64,000 nt of DNA, taken from assembly GCA_027021365.1 (NCBI GenBank), contig JALUUM010000016.1:62001-126000 (forward strand), given 5' to 3'. The notes under the pieces were generated by a model. It did not search any database, had not been told where the DNA came from, and saw only the letters and a list, made by a program, of their open reading frames with translations. The stretch is from Spirochaetales bacterium (GTDB lineage Bacteria > Spirochaetota > Spirochaetia > SZUA-6). The translations under genes were made by a program, and so were the position numbers. This document shows positions 27,746 to 35,003 of this stretch, one piece after another; position 1 is the first letter of the stretch, and the number at the start of each line of letters is the position of its first letter.

Positions 27746-27774
27746 TTGCAATATCTTTCTTTTGGAAATAATAT
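27746..27774 (+). promoter_or_regulatory. Promoter of the isoaspartyl methyltransferase gene
   Basis: TTGCAA at 27746-27751 and TAATAT at 27769-27774 have 17-base spacing. The promoter sits directly at the end of the tandem repeat array and about 25-30 bases ahead of the start codon. Confidence 0.55.
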
Positions 27775-27806
27775 TAAGATATAGGAAGAATACAGGAAGA
27801 ATGTTC

Positions 27807-28583
27807 ATGAAAAAGCCTCATTCCAATACAGGCTTTTTAAGCTTCCTCTTCTCTCGATACCTTGCCCGGGCTTTGTTTTCTCTTCTGCTTGTATCCGTAA
27901 CCCTTCAAACCTCGGCGGAGAGTTGGGATGACCCGCCTGCAATGAAAAGAAAGCGGATTCTCATGGTGGAAAAACAGATAGAGTCACGTGGTATCAGAAA
28001 CAGGGATGTGCTCGATGCGATGAGGGAGGTGCCGAGGCATCTGTTTGTTCCTGAATATTTAAAGAACAGGGCTTATGAGGACAATCCCCTGCCCATAGGT
28101 GAGGGACAGACAATCTCGCAGCCTTATATCGTTGCCCTGATGACGGAGAGCCTGGAGCTCAAGGGGGATGAGAAAGTGCTGGAGATTGGAACCGGTTCGG
28201 GTTATCAGGCAGCGGTACTTTCCAGGATTGTAAGGGAAGTCTATACGATAGAGATCAAACCTTACCTCTTCCGGAAGGCAAAGAAGAGGCTCGAGAGCCT
28301 GGGTTTCAGTAATGTGCATGTAAAGGAGGGAGACGGCTACTTCGGATGGAAGGAGCATGCACCCTTCGATTGTATTATGATAACTGCTGCCGTGAATCAT
28401 ATCCCGCCGCCTTTGCTGGCTCAACTTAAGGACGGGGGGAAGCTGATTCTACCCCTCGGGAACCCCTTCGGATTTCAGAATCTCGTCCTCGTTACAAAGC
28501 ACGGAAGTGATTATACCTTGAAGGGGATAACAGGCGTGCTCTTCGTTCCCATGACGGGGGAAGCTTTAAAGCATTCGCCATAG
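27807..28583 (+). CDS. pcm: Protein-L-isoaspartate O-methyltransferase with signal peptide
   Basis: The start is set at ATG 27807 because AGGAAG lies seven bases upstream; a TTG at 27762 is less likely. The 258-residue product has a basic start, a hydrophobic core ([16 protein letters not shown], about residues 21-36) and a plausible cleavage site before ESWDD. The full PCMT domain then follows, with [15 protein letters not shown] and AdoMet motif [17 protein letters not shown] repairs isoaspartyl residues using AdoMet. An export signal on an AdoMet enzyme is odd, although N-terminally extended PCMTs are known. The next gene follows within five bases. Confidence 0.92.
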   Translation: MKKPHSNTGFLSFLFSRYLARALFSLLLVSVTLQTSAESWDDPPAMKRKRILMVEKQIESRGIRNRDVLDAMREVPRHLFVPEYLKNRAYEDNPLPIGEGQTISQPYIVALMTESLELKGDEKVLEIGTGSGYQAAVLSRIVREVYTIEIKPYLFRKAKKRLESLGFSNVHVKEGDGYFGWKEHAPFDCIMITAAVNHIPPPLLAQLKDGGKLILPLGNPFGFQNLVLVTKHGSDYTLKGITGVLFVPMTGEALKHSP

Positions 28584-28587
28584 ATAT

Positions 28588-31257
28588 TTGAACTTGAAAA
28601 TGCTCTACCTTTCCATATTTCTACTGTCCATGTCCTCACTCTCACTTGAGGTACTTCTTACAAGATACTTCCTCATCTCGCAGTGGAGCCATCTCTCCTT
28701 CATGGTGATAAGCATCGCCCTCCTCGGATACGCTGCAAGCGGGCGGTTCAGTTACCGTTTTACCGGAAACAGGGTCGGAAGAATCTTTGAGAGAGGTCTG
28801 AACCCTTTGAGCTTGCTGCTTCTGATTTATTCTGCTGTTTCGGTTTTAGCATACTTCCTCTTGAACCTCCTTCCCATAGATTTCTTCCGCATCCTCATAG
28901 ATAGAAGACAGGTCGCCTACCTGGTAATGAGTTACCTGATTCTTGCAATTCCCTTCTTTGCTACCGGCCTCGCCGTATCGGTGGCATACTCCTTCTGGCC
29001 AGAAAGTGCTCCCTTAATATACCTCGTTAATATGGGCGCCTCTGCAATCGGAGTACTGCTTCCCTTTCTTCTGATAGGCATAATCGGAGAGGGAGCCACA
29101 TTGATACTTACCGCCCTTCTACCCCTTATAGGTGTGTTCCCCCGCAAGGCCAGTGATTCCGGCAGAGGCCCTCAGCTCCCAGGCTCCCGAAGTTTGCGCT
29201 CCGGAAGACCGGAGCGCAGGCTCACACTTCTCGGAAGGCTCGCTCCCGAAAGCGTTCAGCCAGGAAGAGCGAACCCCAGGTATTCCTGGCTTGCAAGGTT
29301 TCTTGCACTGCTGATAGCCTCGGTAACAGTGTCCCTTTTCTTTGTATACAAAGATTCACTCTCTCACTTCAGGGTTTCGCAGTACAAAGCTCTTTCCCAG
29401 CTTTTGCGTTACCCCGGGACAAGGCTTGTACGAAGCGTTGTGAGTATGCGTGAACGGGTTGATACCGTTGAAAGTCCCTATGTACGCTTTGCACCGGGTC
29501 TTAGCCTTAAATATGGTAAGGCCATAGGAGGGAAAGAGGCTGTAGTACTAAATGGCGACGGTATTCTGGCCTTATACGGCAAGCAGCGGGATACATCCAT
29601 TAGTTCACTGGGGGATTTCCCGCTCTATACACTCTCCTTTTCCGGTTATATTGTAGCTGACCGGAGAAGGGGAGAGGAGATGGGAGTACAGTACAATGAC
29701 ACAGGTAAAACAAACCTCACGAAAGGAAAGGTCCTCCTTGTGGAGGAGGGCGGAGGAACAGCCGTTGTCAATGCACTTCTGTGGAAAGCCCTCAGGATCG
29801 ATGTAGTTACAGCTTCGAAGGGATTTTCCCGGGCACTTTCAGGATGGTATGGCGATTATTCGAATTTAACACTGTACCATGAAAACCCACGAGCTTTTAT
29901 GGCGAGACTCCTTGATGAAGAAAACATGAAGTATGATGTAATTCAGATAGAGGACTGGGGAAGTTCGATTCCCGGTATGTCCAGCGGAAACGAAAAACCA
30001 ATGTTTACGATTGATGCATTCATCGACTGCATAAGGCTGCTAGCAGATGACGGGCTGATAATAATTTCTAGGAAACTTCTCCTTCCTCCCTCGGACAGTT
30101 TGAGGCTTTTTCTTACAGCCCTGGGGGCACTTTCAAGGGTGCAACCTCATAGACAGGATAATAGACAGGATATCAAAGAGGCTTTAGGAACCCATCTGGT
30201 AGTGATGAGGAATTGGGATACTTACACGATGCTCATATCGCGGGAAGCCTTCCGGCAGGAAGACATCTCTCTCCTTAAAACTTTTGCAGAGAGAATGAAT
30301 TTTGATTTCATCTACTATCCCGGCATGAAGAGGAAAGAGGCCAACAGGTTCAATGTGTACGAAGAACCATTCTACTACGACGATTTTCAAAGGTTTCTCA
30401 CTGCCTTTGAATCCGGATTGCATCAGGTTCGGAGGGGAAAGCCCTCGAAACTTGAAAGGCTCCTGGCTGATTACTATCTTGATGTGAGTCCCCAAAGTGA
30501 TAAGAGGCCCTTTGGGAATCACTTCATACGCTTCTCTCGTATAGGAGAGTACTTCGAGGCAACAGGAGGTCGTCCCTACAGATTACTGATGAGCGGTGAA
30601 GTCGTGATTATCGCTGTTTTCCTCGAAGCCCTTGTAGTATCCTTACTCATACTCCTTATCCCTGGTGGCGGGGCTAGTCGAAAAAGCATCCTCTTACCCA
30701 TAGCATACTTCTTTCTCGTGGGAAGCGGCTTCATATTCATTGAAATGGCCTTCATAAAGATTTTCACCATTGTAACGGGAAATCCCGTTGTTGCATTTAC
30801 CCTAGTGCTCTTTCTGGTAATGGCTTTTTCTGCCCTGGGAGGAAGGTTGAGTGAAAGATTCAATCCGGGGCCAGCCAGCCAATTTGTATGGGTATCACTG
30901 TTGTTTTTAATGCTTATCCTCTGCTTCTTTACCTTTCAGAGGGTTATACGCCTATTTCTCATCCTCCCTGCCTTTCAGCGTCTTCTCTTTTCAGCTTTGC
31001 TGATGATTCCCGTCTCTTTTCTCATGGGGTTTCCCTTCCCCACAGGAATCAGGTATTCTGTTTCGAGCCCCGGTGAGCGCTCCTATTTATGGTCAGTCAA
31101 TGGTGTCTCATCGGTTCTTGCAGCGATCTTTTCCGAATTTGCAGTTCTATCCGCCGGAATAGATACGTTGATACTCGCCGCGATTGTATCCTATCTTCTA
31201 TTGCTGTTTATATGGTTGATGATATGGACTAAATTGAAAGGCATTTCTATACTTTAA
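28588..31257 (+). CDS. Polytopic membrane protein with aminopropyltransferase (SpeE)-like domain
   Basis: The 889-residue protein has N-terminal helices (about residues 5-190 and 230-250), a central soluble Rossmann-like region (about 380-530; VLLVEEGGGTAVVNALL and YDVIQIEDWG), and a second helical block (about 665-885). This matches the family of membrane proteins with an embedded spermidine-synthase-like domain. Between helices at about residues 186-232 there is an Arg/Gly/Ser/Pro-rich insert encoded by GC-rich, hairpin-forming DNA. A TTG at 28588 or ATG at 28600 could start it. It is coupled to pcm, and the substrate is unknown. Confidence 0.75.
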   Translation: MNLKMLYLSIFLLSMSSLSLEVLLTRYFLISQWSHLSFMVISIALLGYAASGRFSYRFTGNRVGRIFERGLNPLSLLLLIYSAVSVLAYFLLNLLPIDFFRILIDRRQVAYLVMSYLILAIPFFATGLAVSVAYSFWPESAPLIYLVNMGASAIGVLLPFLLIGIIGEGATLILTALLPLIGVFPRKASDSGRGPQLPGSRSLRSGRPERRLTLLGRLAPESVQPGRANPRYSWLARFLALLIASVTVSLFFVYKDSLSHFRVSQYKALSQLLRYPGTRLVRSVVSMRERVDTVESPYVRFAPGLSLKYGKAIGGKEAVVLNGDGILALYGKQRDTSISSLGDFPLYTLSFSGYIVADRRRGEEMGVQYNDTGKTNLTKGKVLLVEEGGGTAVVNALLWKALRIDVVTASKGFSRALSGWYGDYSNLTLYHENPRAFMARLLDEENMKYDVIQIEDWGSSIPGMSSGNEKPMFTIDAFIDCIRLLADDGLIIISRKLLLPPSDSLRLFLTALGALSRVQPHRQDNRQDIKEALGTHLVVMRNWDTYTMLISREAFRQEDISLLKTFAERMNFDFIYYPGMKRKEANRFNVYEEPFYYDDFQRFLTAFESGLHQVRRGKPSKLERLLADYYLDVSPQSDKRPFGNHFIRFSRIGEYFEATGGRPYRLLMSGEVVIIAVFLEALVVSLLILLIPGGGASRKSILLPIAYFFLVGSGFIFIEMAFIKIFTIVTGNPVVAFTLVLFLVMAFSALGGRLSERFNPGPASQFVWVSLLFLMLILCFFTFQRVIRLFLILPAFQRLLFSALLMIPVSFLMGFPFPTGIRYSVSSPGERSYLWSVNGVSSVLAAIFSEFAVLSAGIDTLILAAIVSYLLLLFIWLMIWTKLKGISIL
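29195..29218. repeat. Perfect 10-bp inverted repeat (hairpin) inside coding sequence
   Basis: TGCGCTCCGG, a four-base loop AAGA, then CCGGAGCGCA form a strong hairpin. The surrounding stretch, about 29150-29300, is visibly more GC-rich than its neighbours and has further dyads (CCAGGAA with TTCCTGG). It encodes the basic cytoplasmic loop of the membrane protein and looks like an inserted palindromic element. Confidence 0.7.
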
Positions 31258-31321
31258 GCGCCATAGAATCTTTTAAAGATGTCATTGTTTTTTAGTTGTA
31301 TTTTTGACGGAGGAATGAAGA

Positions 31322-32482
31322 ATGATCAAGGATTTTACTTTTTACCTGCCAGTAAAGATTATCTTCGGGCAGGGGAGTTTTGAAAGGGTAGGAGAGGAAG
31401 CCTCTCTAATAGGAAAGAAGGCTCTTATTGTTACGGGGAGAAGCAGCACCAAGAAAAACGGATTACTTTTAAACCTTCAGAGCCAGCTGGAAGAGAAAAA
31501 GATAGACTGGGTTCTATACGATCATGTAAGGCCAAATCCTACCAATGTGATTGTGGATGAGGGTGCAAGGATAGCGAGGGAAAGATCCTGTGATTTTGTT
31601 ATCGGCCTGGGGGGTGGCTCGGCTTTGGATGCGGCAAAGGCCATTGCTCTCTCTGCGAAGAGCGGTCTTCCGATATGGAGGCACATTGCATCATGGGAGG
31701 AAGATTATGTGAAACCGGAGGAAGCCCTGCCTATCCTTGCCATAGAGACTTTGGCAGGAACAGGCTCGGAATCTGATAATATTTCGGTGGTAACGAATGT
31801 TGCCACAAATGAAAAGCCGGGATTCGCGTCACCCCTCATGTTTCCAAGAACGGCAATCGTCGATCCTTTGGTTCTGCTTACAGTGCCTAAGAGGATGACG
31901 GCGATCACCGGTTTCGATATCCTCTGCCATACGGTAGAGGGATATGTAAGCAGGGTATCCCATCCCGTATGTGAAATACTCAATGAACGAGCAATGGAGT
32001 ATGTAGTAGAATACCTGCCTGAAGCCCTCAAAGACGAGAAAGATCTCGATTCCAGGGGTTACCTTGCATTTGCAAACATACTTGCCGGGATATCGCTAAC
32101 CCACAGCAGGGCAACGCTTCTTCATGCAATGGAACATCCGCTTTCAGGATATTTCGGTATAACACATGCAGAGGGACTTGCAGCTCTCTTTCCGAAATGG
32201 CTCGAGTTTTCATATGACGGTTATCCCGAGCGGTTTAAAAGGATTGGCAGTATCTTCGGCCTTACCGGGAGCGACAATACCAAGGAGAATCTCCTTGAAA
32301 AGGTAAAGGATTTCCTTAAGGATATAGAACTCGATGTAAAGCTTTCCGAGCTTGGTGTAAGACTCGATGATCCAAGGGTACTGGCAAGAGATTCCATCAA
32401 GTACATGGGTGGTGGTGTGAAGAACAATCCCGTAGAGGCTGATGTTGAGGATATAGTAAGAATATTGGAGGCTTCGATGTGA
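31322..32482 (+). CDS. Iron-containing alcohol dehydrogenase family protein
   Basis: The 386-residue group III dehydrogenase has the NAD-binding GLGGGSALDAAKAIAL motif and all four expected metal ligands. These are Asp199 and His203 (GFDILCHTVEGY) and the two later His of LHAMEHPLSGYFGITHAEG, with the usual 14-residue spacing. The family reduces aldehydes or oxidises alcohols, often butanol-type. GGAGGAATGAAGA precedes the ATG. Its stop overlaps the GTG start of the aminotransferase gene, so the two products probably serve one pathway. Confidence 0.92.
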   Translation: MIKDFTFYLPVKIIFGQGSFERVGEEASLIGKKALIVTGRSSTKKNGLLLNLQSQLEEKKIDWVLYDHVRPNPTNVIVDEGARIARERSCDFVIGLGGGSALDAAKAIALSAKSGLPIWRHIASWEEDYVKPEEALPILAIETLAGTGSESDNISVVTNVATNEKPGFASPLMFPRTAIVDPLVLLTVPKRMTAITGFDILCHTVEGYVSRVSHPVCEILNERAMEYVVEYLPEALKDEKDLDSRGYLAFANILAGISLTHSRATLLHAMEHPLSGYFGITHAEGLAALFPKWLEFSYDGYPERFKRIGSIFGLTGSDNTKENLLEKVKDFLKDIELDVKLSELGVRLDDPRVLARDSIKYMGGGVKNNPVEADVEDIVRILEASM

Positions 32483-34194
32483 AAGAGAATCTATGGCCTG
32501 TTCTTAAAGAAAGTATAATCGGTGGCAACCGGTTCATAGAGACTCCCTTTGGCAAGAGGCTTCTCACGTATGGCGATTACACGGCTTCGGGAAGGGGTGT
32601 ACTGTTTATCGAGAGATACTTCGAAAGGTTGATGGAAGAGTACGGTAATACGCATACGGATGACGATCATACCGGGGAGATAACTACCGCACGGCTACAC
32701 ATTGCAGAGAATAAGATAAAGAGTTTTTTAAATGCCGGTGATGATTACTGTATCATAGAGGTAGGATCTGGTGCAACGGGAGCGATAAACAGGCTACAGG
32801 AGATTCTTGGCATCTATGTACCGCCTGTGACGAAGAGGCGCTTTGAAGCGATGTACAATGAATTTCTGGGCAAAGACGGTGCCAGAGAATTCCAGGAATT
32901 CCTCATGTCAAAGAGGCCTGTTGTATTTATAGGACCCTACGAGCATCATTCCAATGAAATCTCCTGGAGGGAATGTTTCGCCGAGGTTGTAGAGATAGAG
33001 CTCGACTCGAAGGGCGAGCTGGACTTGAGGGATCTTGAGAAAAAGTTGAAAAACGAGCAATACAGTAACAGAATGAAGATTGGTTCATTTTCAGCTGCTT
33101 CGAATGTTTCCGGAATTATTACGCCTGTGTACAAAGTGGCAGAGATACTGCACGAAAATGATGCCTATGCCTTTTTTGACTTTGCTGCAGCGGCTCCCTA
33201 TAGAGAGATAGATGTAAACAGAAATGAAAAATCCTACTTCGATGCTGTTTTCTTTTCTCCGCACAAGTTTCTCGGAGGACCGGGGAGCTGTGGAATCCTC
33301 GTTTTCAGAAGGGTCCTTTACCACGGAGAATTACCCCCAACATATTCGGGCGGAGGAACGGTGGACTTTGTCAATTTCAATACACAGCAGTACAGCCATG
33401 CCATCGAAATAAGAGAGAAACCGGGGACACCGCCGATCCTTCAGACTTTGAGGGCTGCCCTTGCCCTGGAATTGAAGGACCTACTCGGTTTGAGAGAGAT
33501 AGAAAAGAGGGAATCGGAACTGATAGAGAAGGCCCTGAAACGGTTCGAAAAAATGGATGGGGTGAAGGTTTTCGGTCCCAGAGATCCGTCGAAGAGACTT
33601 GGGATATTTTCATTTACCGTAAGGAGTGGTGATGCATACCTTCATCCTAGGTTTGTGGTGAAATTGATGAACGATCTCTTCGGCATACAGGCAAGGGCCG
33701 GTTGTTCCTGTGCCGGACCTTACGGGCACAGGCTGCTTGGGATCAGCCCGGAAAAATCCCTCGTGTATTATGATGAGATAGTGACTAAGCAACATAAGGG
33801 AATAAAGCCGGGGTGGGCAAGAATCAATCTCCACTTTGTGATGGATGATGAAGAGGTAGATTTCATATTAGATGCAATAGAGTATATTGCAGATTATGGA
33901 AGATACTTGCTTCCGTTGTATGATTTTGATATCAGTTCCGGAAGCTGGCGGGCAAAGGATTCCGTGAATAACAGAGCGAATCTGTCCCTTGCTGAATGGG
34001 TAGAAGAGTGGATAGGATCATCCTCCAGGGAATCTTCGAAAGACAGAGAGAACGGAAAGGTAAACAAGAAATCGTTGTTCAAAGCTTACCTAGCTGATGC
34101 AGTGAAAATCGGGGAGGAAATGAAAAAGTCCTTCAGTCGTTACAATCTGAGATATACGAGGACCGATCTCATACCGTACATCTATTGCAGTTGA
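32479..34194 (+). CDS. Class V aminotransferase (cysteine desulfurase-like) protein
   Basis: The 571-residue PLP enzyme shows the class V pattern. It has the substrate/cofactor region EVGSGATGAINRLQ, Asp in FFDFAAAAPYR, and the PLP-Lys in FSPHKFLGGPGSCG. An SufS/CsdA-like cysteine loop, ARAGCSCAGPYGHRLLG, follows. It is about 150 residues longer than a standard SufS, with the excess at the C-terminus (charged linker plus a helical tail). It may be a cysteine desulfurase-like or other PLP lyase. GTG at 32479 overlaps the preceding Fe-ADH stop. Substrate not predictable. Confidence 0.82.
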   Translation: MKENLWPVLKESIIGGNRFIETPFGKRLLTYGDYTASGRGVLFIERYFERLMEEYGNTHTDDDHTGEITTARLHIAENKIKSFLNAGDDYCIIEVGSGATGAINRLQEILGIYVPPVTKRRFEAMYNEFLGKDGAREFQEFLMSKRPVVFIGPYEHHSNEISWRECFAEVVEIELDSKGELDLRDLEKKLKNEQYSNRMKIGSFSAASNVSGIITPVYKVAEILHENDAYAFFDFAAAAPYREIDVNRNEKSYFDAVFFSPHKFLGGPGSCGILVFRRVLYHGELPPTYSGGGTVDFVNFNTQQYSHAIEIREKPGTPPILQTLRAALALELKDLLGLREIEKRESELIEKALKRFEKMDGVKVFGPRDPSKRLGIFSFTVRSGDAYLHPRFVVKLMNDLFGIQARAGCSCAGPYGHRLLGISPEKSLVYYDEIVTKQHKGIKPGWARINLHFVMDDEEVDFILDAIEYIADYGRYLLPLYDFDISSGSWRAKDSVNNRANLSLAEWVEEWIGSSSRESSKDRENGKVNKKSLFKAYLADAVKIGEEMKKSFSRYNLRYTRTDLIPYIYCS

Positions 34195-34207
34195 AGGACA
34201 GGTTGAA

Positions 34208-34531
34208 TCATAGTTTCAAGGATTTGCTTTGCATTATGTTTATTTTTTGAAGTATCTCCGTAGCGAGATCGATTATATCGAAAACCTTTGAATCGATGAC
34301 AGTATAAAAGACACTCAAGCCTTCTTTTCTCGCACTGACCATCCCTGTTTCCCGAAGGATTGAGAGGTGTCTCGAGGCAACAGACTTGTCGACTTTCAAT
34401 CTCATCGATATTTCGTTCACATTTTTTTCACCGTCTCTAAGTAGTTTTAGAATCTCGAGGCGTGCGCCGCACCCAAGTGCATGAAAGAATCTTACCCTGG
34501 GATCTGATCTGTAAAATCCGAATCGAGGCAT
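34208..34531 (-). CDS. ArsR-family winged-helix regulator
   Basis: ATG 34531 directly follows the stop of the NifX-like gene (one base between). The 107-residue ArsR-type HTH reads ARLEILKLLRDGEKNVNEIS, then KVDKSVASRHLSILRETGMV, then a β-wing FYTVIDSKVF. It lacks the CxC metal motif; Cys21 is the only cysteine, in the HALGCGARLEIL helix. It may sense redox state, iron-sulfur status or another ligand rather than arsenic. It probably autoregulates through the palindrome at 34943-34966. Confidence 0.88.
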   Translation of the reverse strand: MPRFGFYRSDPRVRFFHALGCGARLEILKLLRDGEKNVNEISMRLKVDKSVASRHLSILRETGMVSARKEGLSVFYTVIDSKVFDIIDLATEILQKINIMQSKSLKL

Positions 34532-34532
34532 G

Positions 34533-34907
34533 CTAATTGCAGTTTCCCCTGCCACCCTCTCCGCAGGGTTGGTAACCTGTAAGTCTTCCTGATAGGTACT
34601 CGTCCAGTACATCCCCTATTCTTCCTGATGCTCCGGTTACAACCTCTATTCCAAACTGATTGAAGAATTCGACAGCCCTTGCTCCCATACCTCCTGCTAT
34701 CATGACGTTTGCATTCCTGTCGGAGATGTATCTTGGAACGAGCCCGGGCTGATGACCCGAGTAATAGGGATTCTCTTCTGTCGTTACATTGAGAACTTCA
34801 TTGTTGCCGTCGATTTCAACGAATACGTAGTAGGGACACCTTCCGAAATGATGACTCATCCTGCTCTCCAATCCTTTGTTTTCATCACTTGAAAATGCAA
34901 TGATCAT
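34533..34907 (-). CDS. NifX/NifB-type dinitrogenase iron-molybdenum cofactor-binding domain protein
   Basis: The start is set to ATG 34907 (GGAG six bases upstream), giving 124 residues. The fold motifs are SRMSHHFGRCPYYVFVEID at the start and IAGGMGARAVEFFNQFGIEV in the middle. The C-terminus is Cys-containing (CGEGGRGNCN). Stand-alone members of this family bind iron-sulfur or Fe-Mo-type clusters and are not restricted to nitrogen fixers; no nif genes are present here. It is the first gene of a two-gene operon with an ArsR-type regulator. Confidence 0.88.
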   Translation of the reverse strand: MIIAFSSDENKGLESRMSHHFGRCPYYVFVEIDGNNEVLNVTTEENPYYSGHQPGLVPRYISDRNANVMIAGGMGARAVEFFNQFGIEVVTGASGRIGDVLDEYLSGRLTGYQPCGEGGRGNCN

Positions 34908-34942
34908 TTTTGACTCCTTGATTCTGATTTTAGTTTTGCTAG

Positions 34943-34966
34943 TTGTATAATTAAGCAATTAGACAA
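34943..34966. promoter_or_regulatory. ArsR-type operator palindrome
   Basis: TTGT-A-TAATT-AAGC-AATTA-G-ACAA is a near-perfect 24-bp dyad (9 of 10 arm positions pair). It covers the -10 of the NifX-ArsR promoter. AT-rich imperfect dyads of this size are typical ArsR/SmtB operators, so autoregulation by the downstream repressor is likely. Confidence 0.65.
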
Positions 34967-34976
34967 ATAAAGTCAA
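34948..34976 (-). promoter_or_regulatory. Promoter of the NifX-like/ArsR operon
   Basis: On the minus strand, TTGACT (34971-34976) is followed after 17 bases by TAATTA (34948-34953). The spacing to the ATG at 34907 allows a leader of about 35 bases. Confidence 0.55.
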
Positions 34977-35003
34977 GTAATAGTCTGGTAAACTGGAAAC
35001 AGG

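Noticed and set aside
27449..27808. 119-codon open frame on the minus strand across the 32-bp repeats
   Set aside because: It translates the repeat array into LAP/SHL repeats, has no ribosome-binding site and overlaps both the moxR and pcm starts; repeats naturally stay open in one frame.
34533..34907. Evidence for nitrogen fixation
   Set aside because: Stand-alone NifX/NifB-type domain proteins are common in non-fixing anaerobes, and no nifHDK genes are present.
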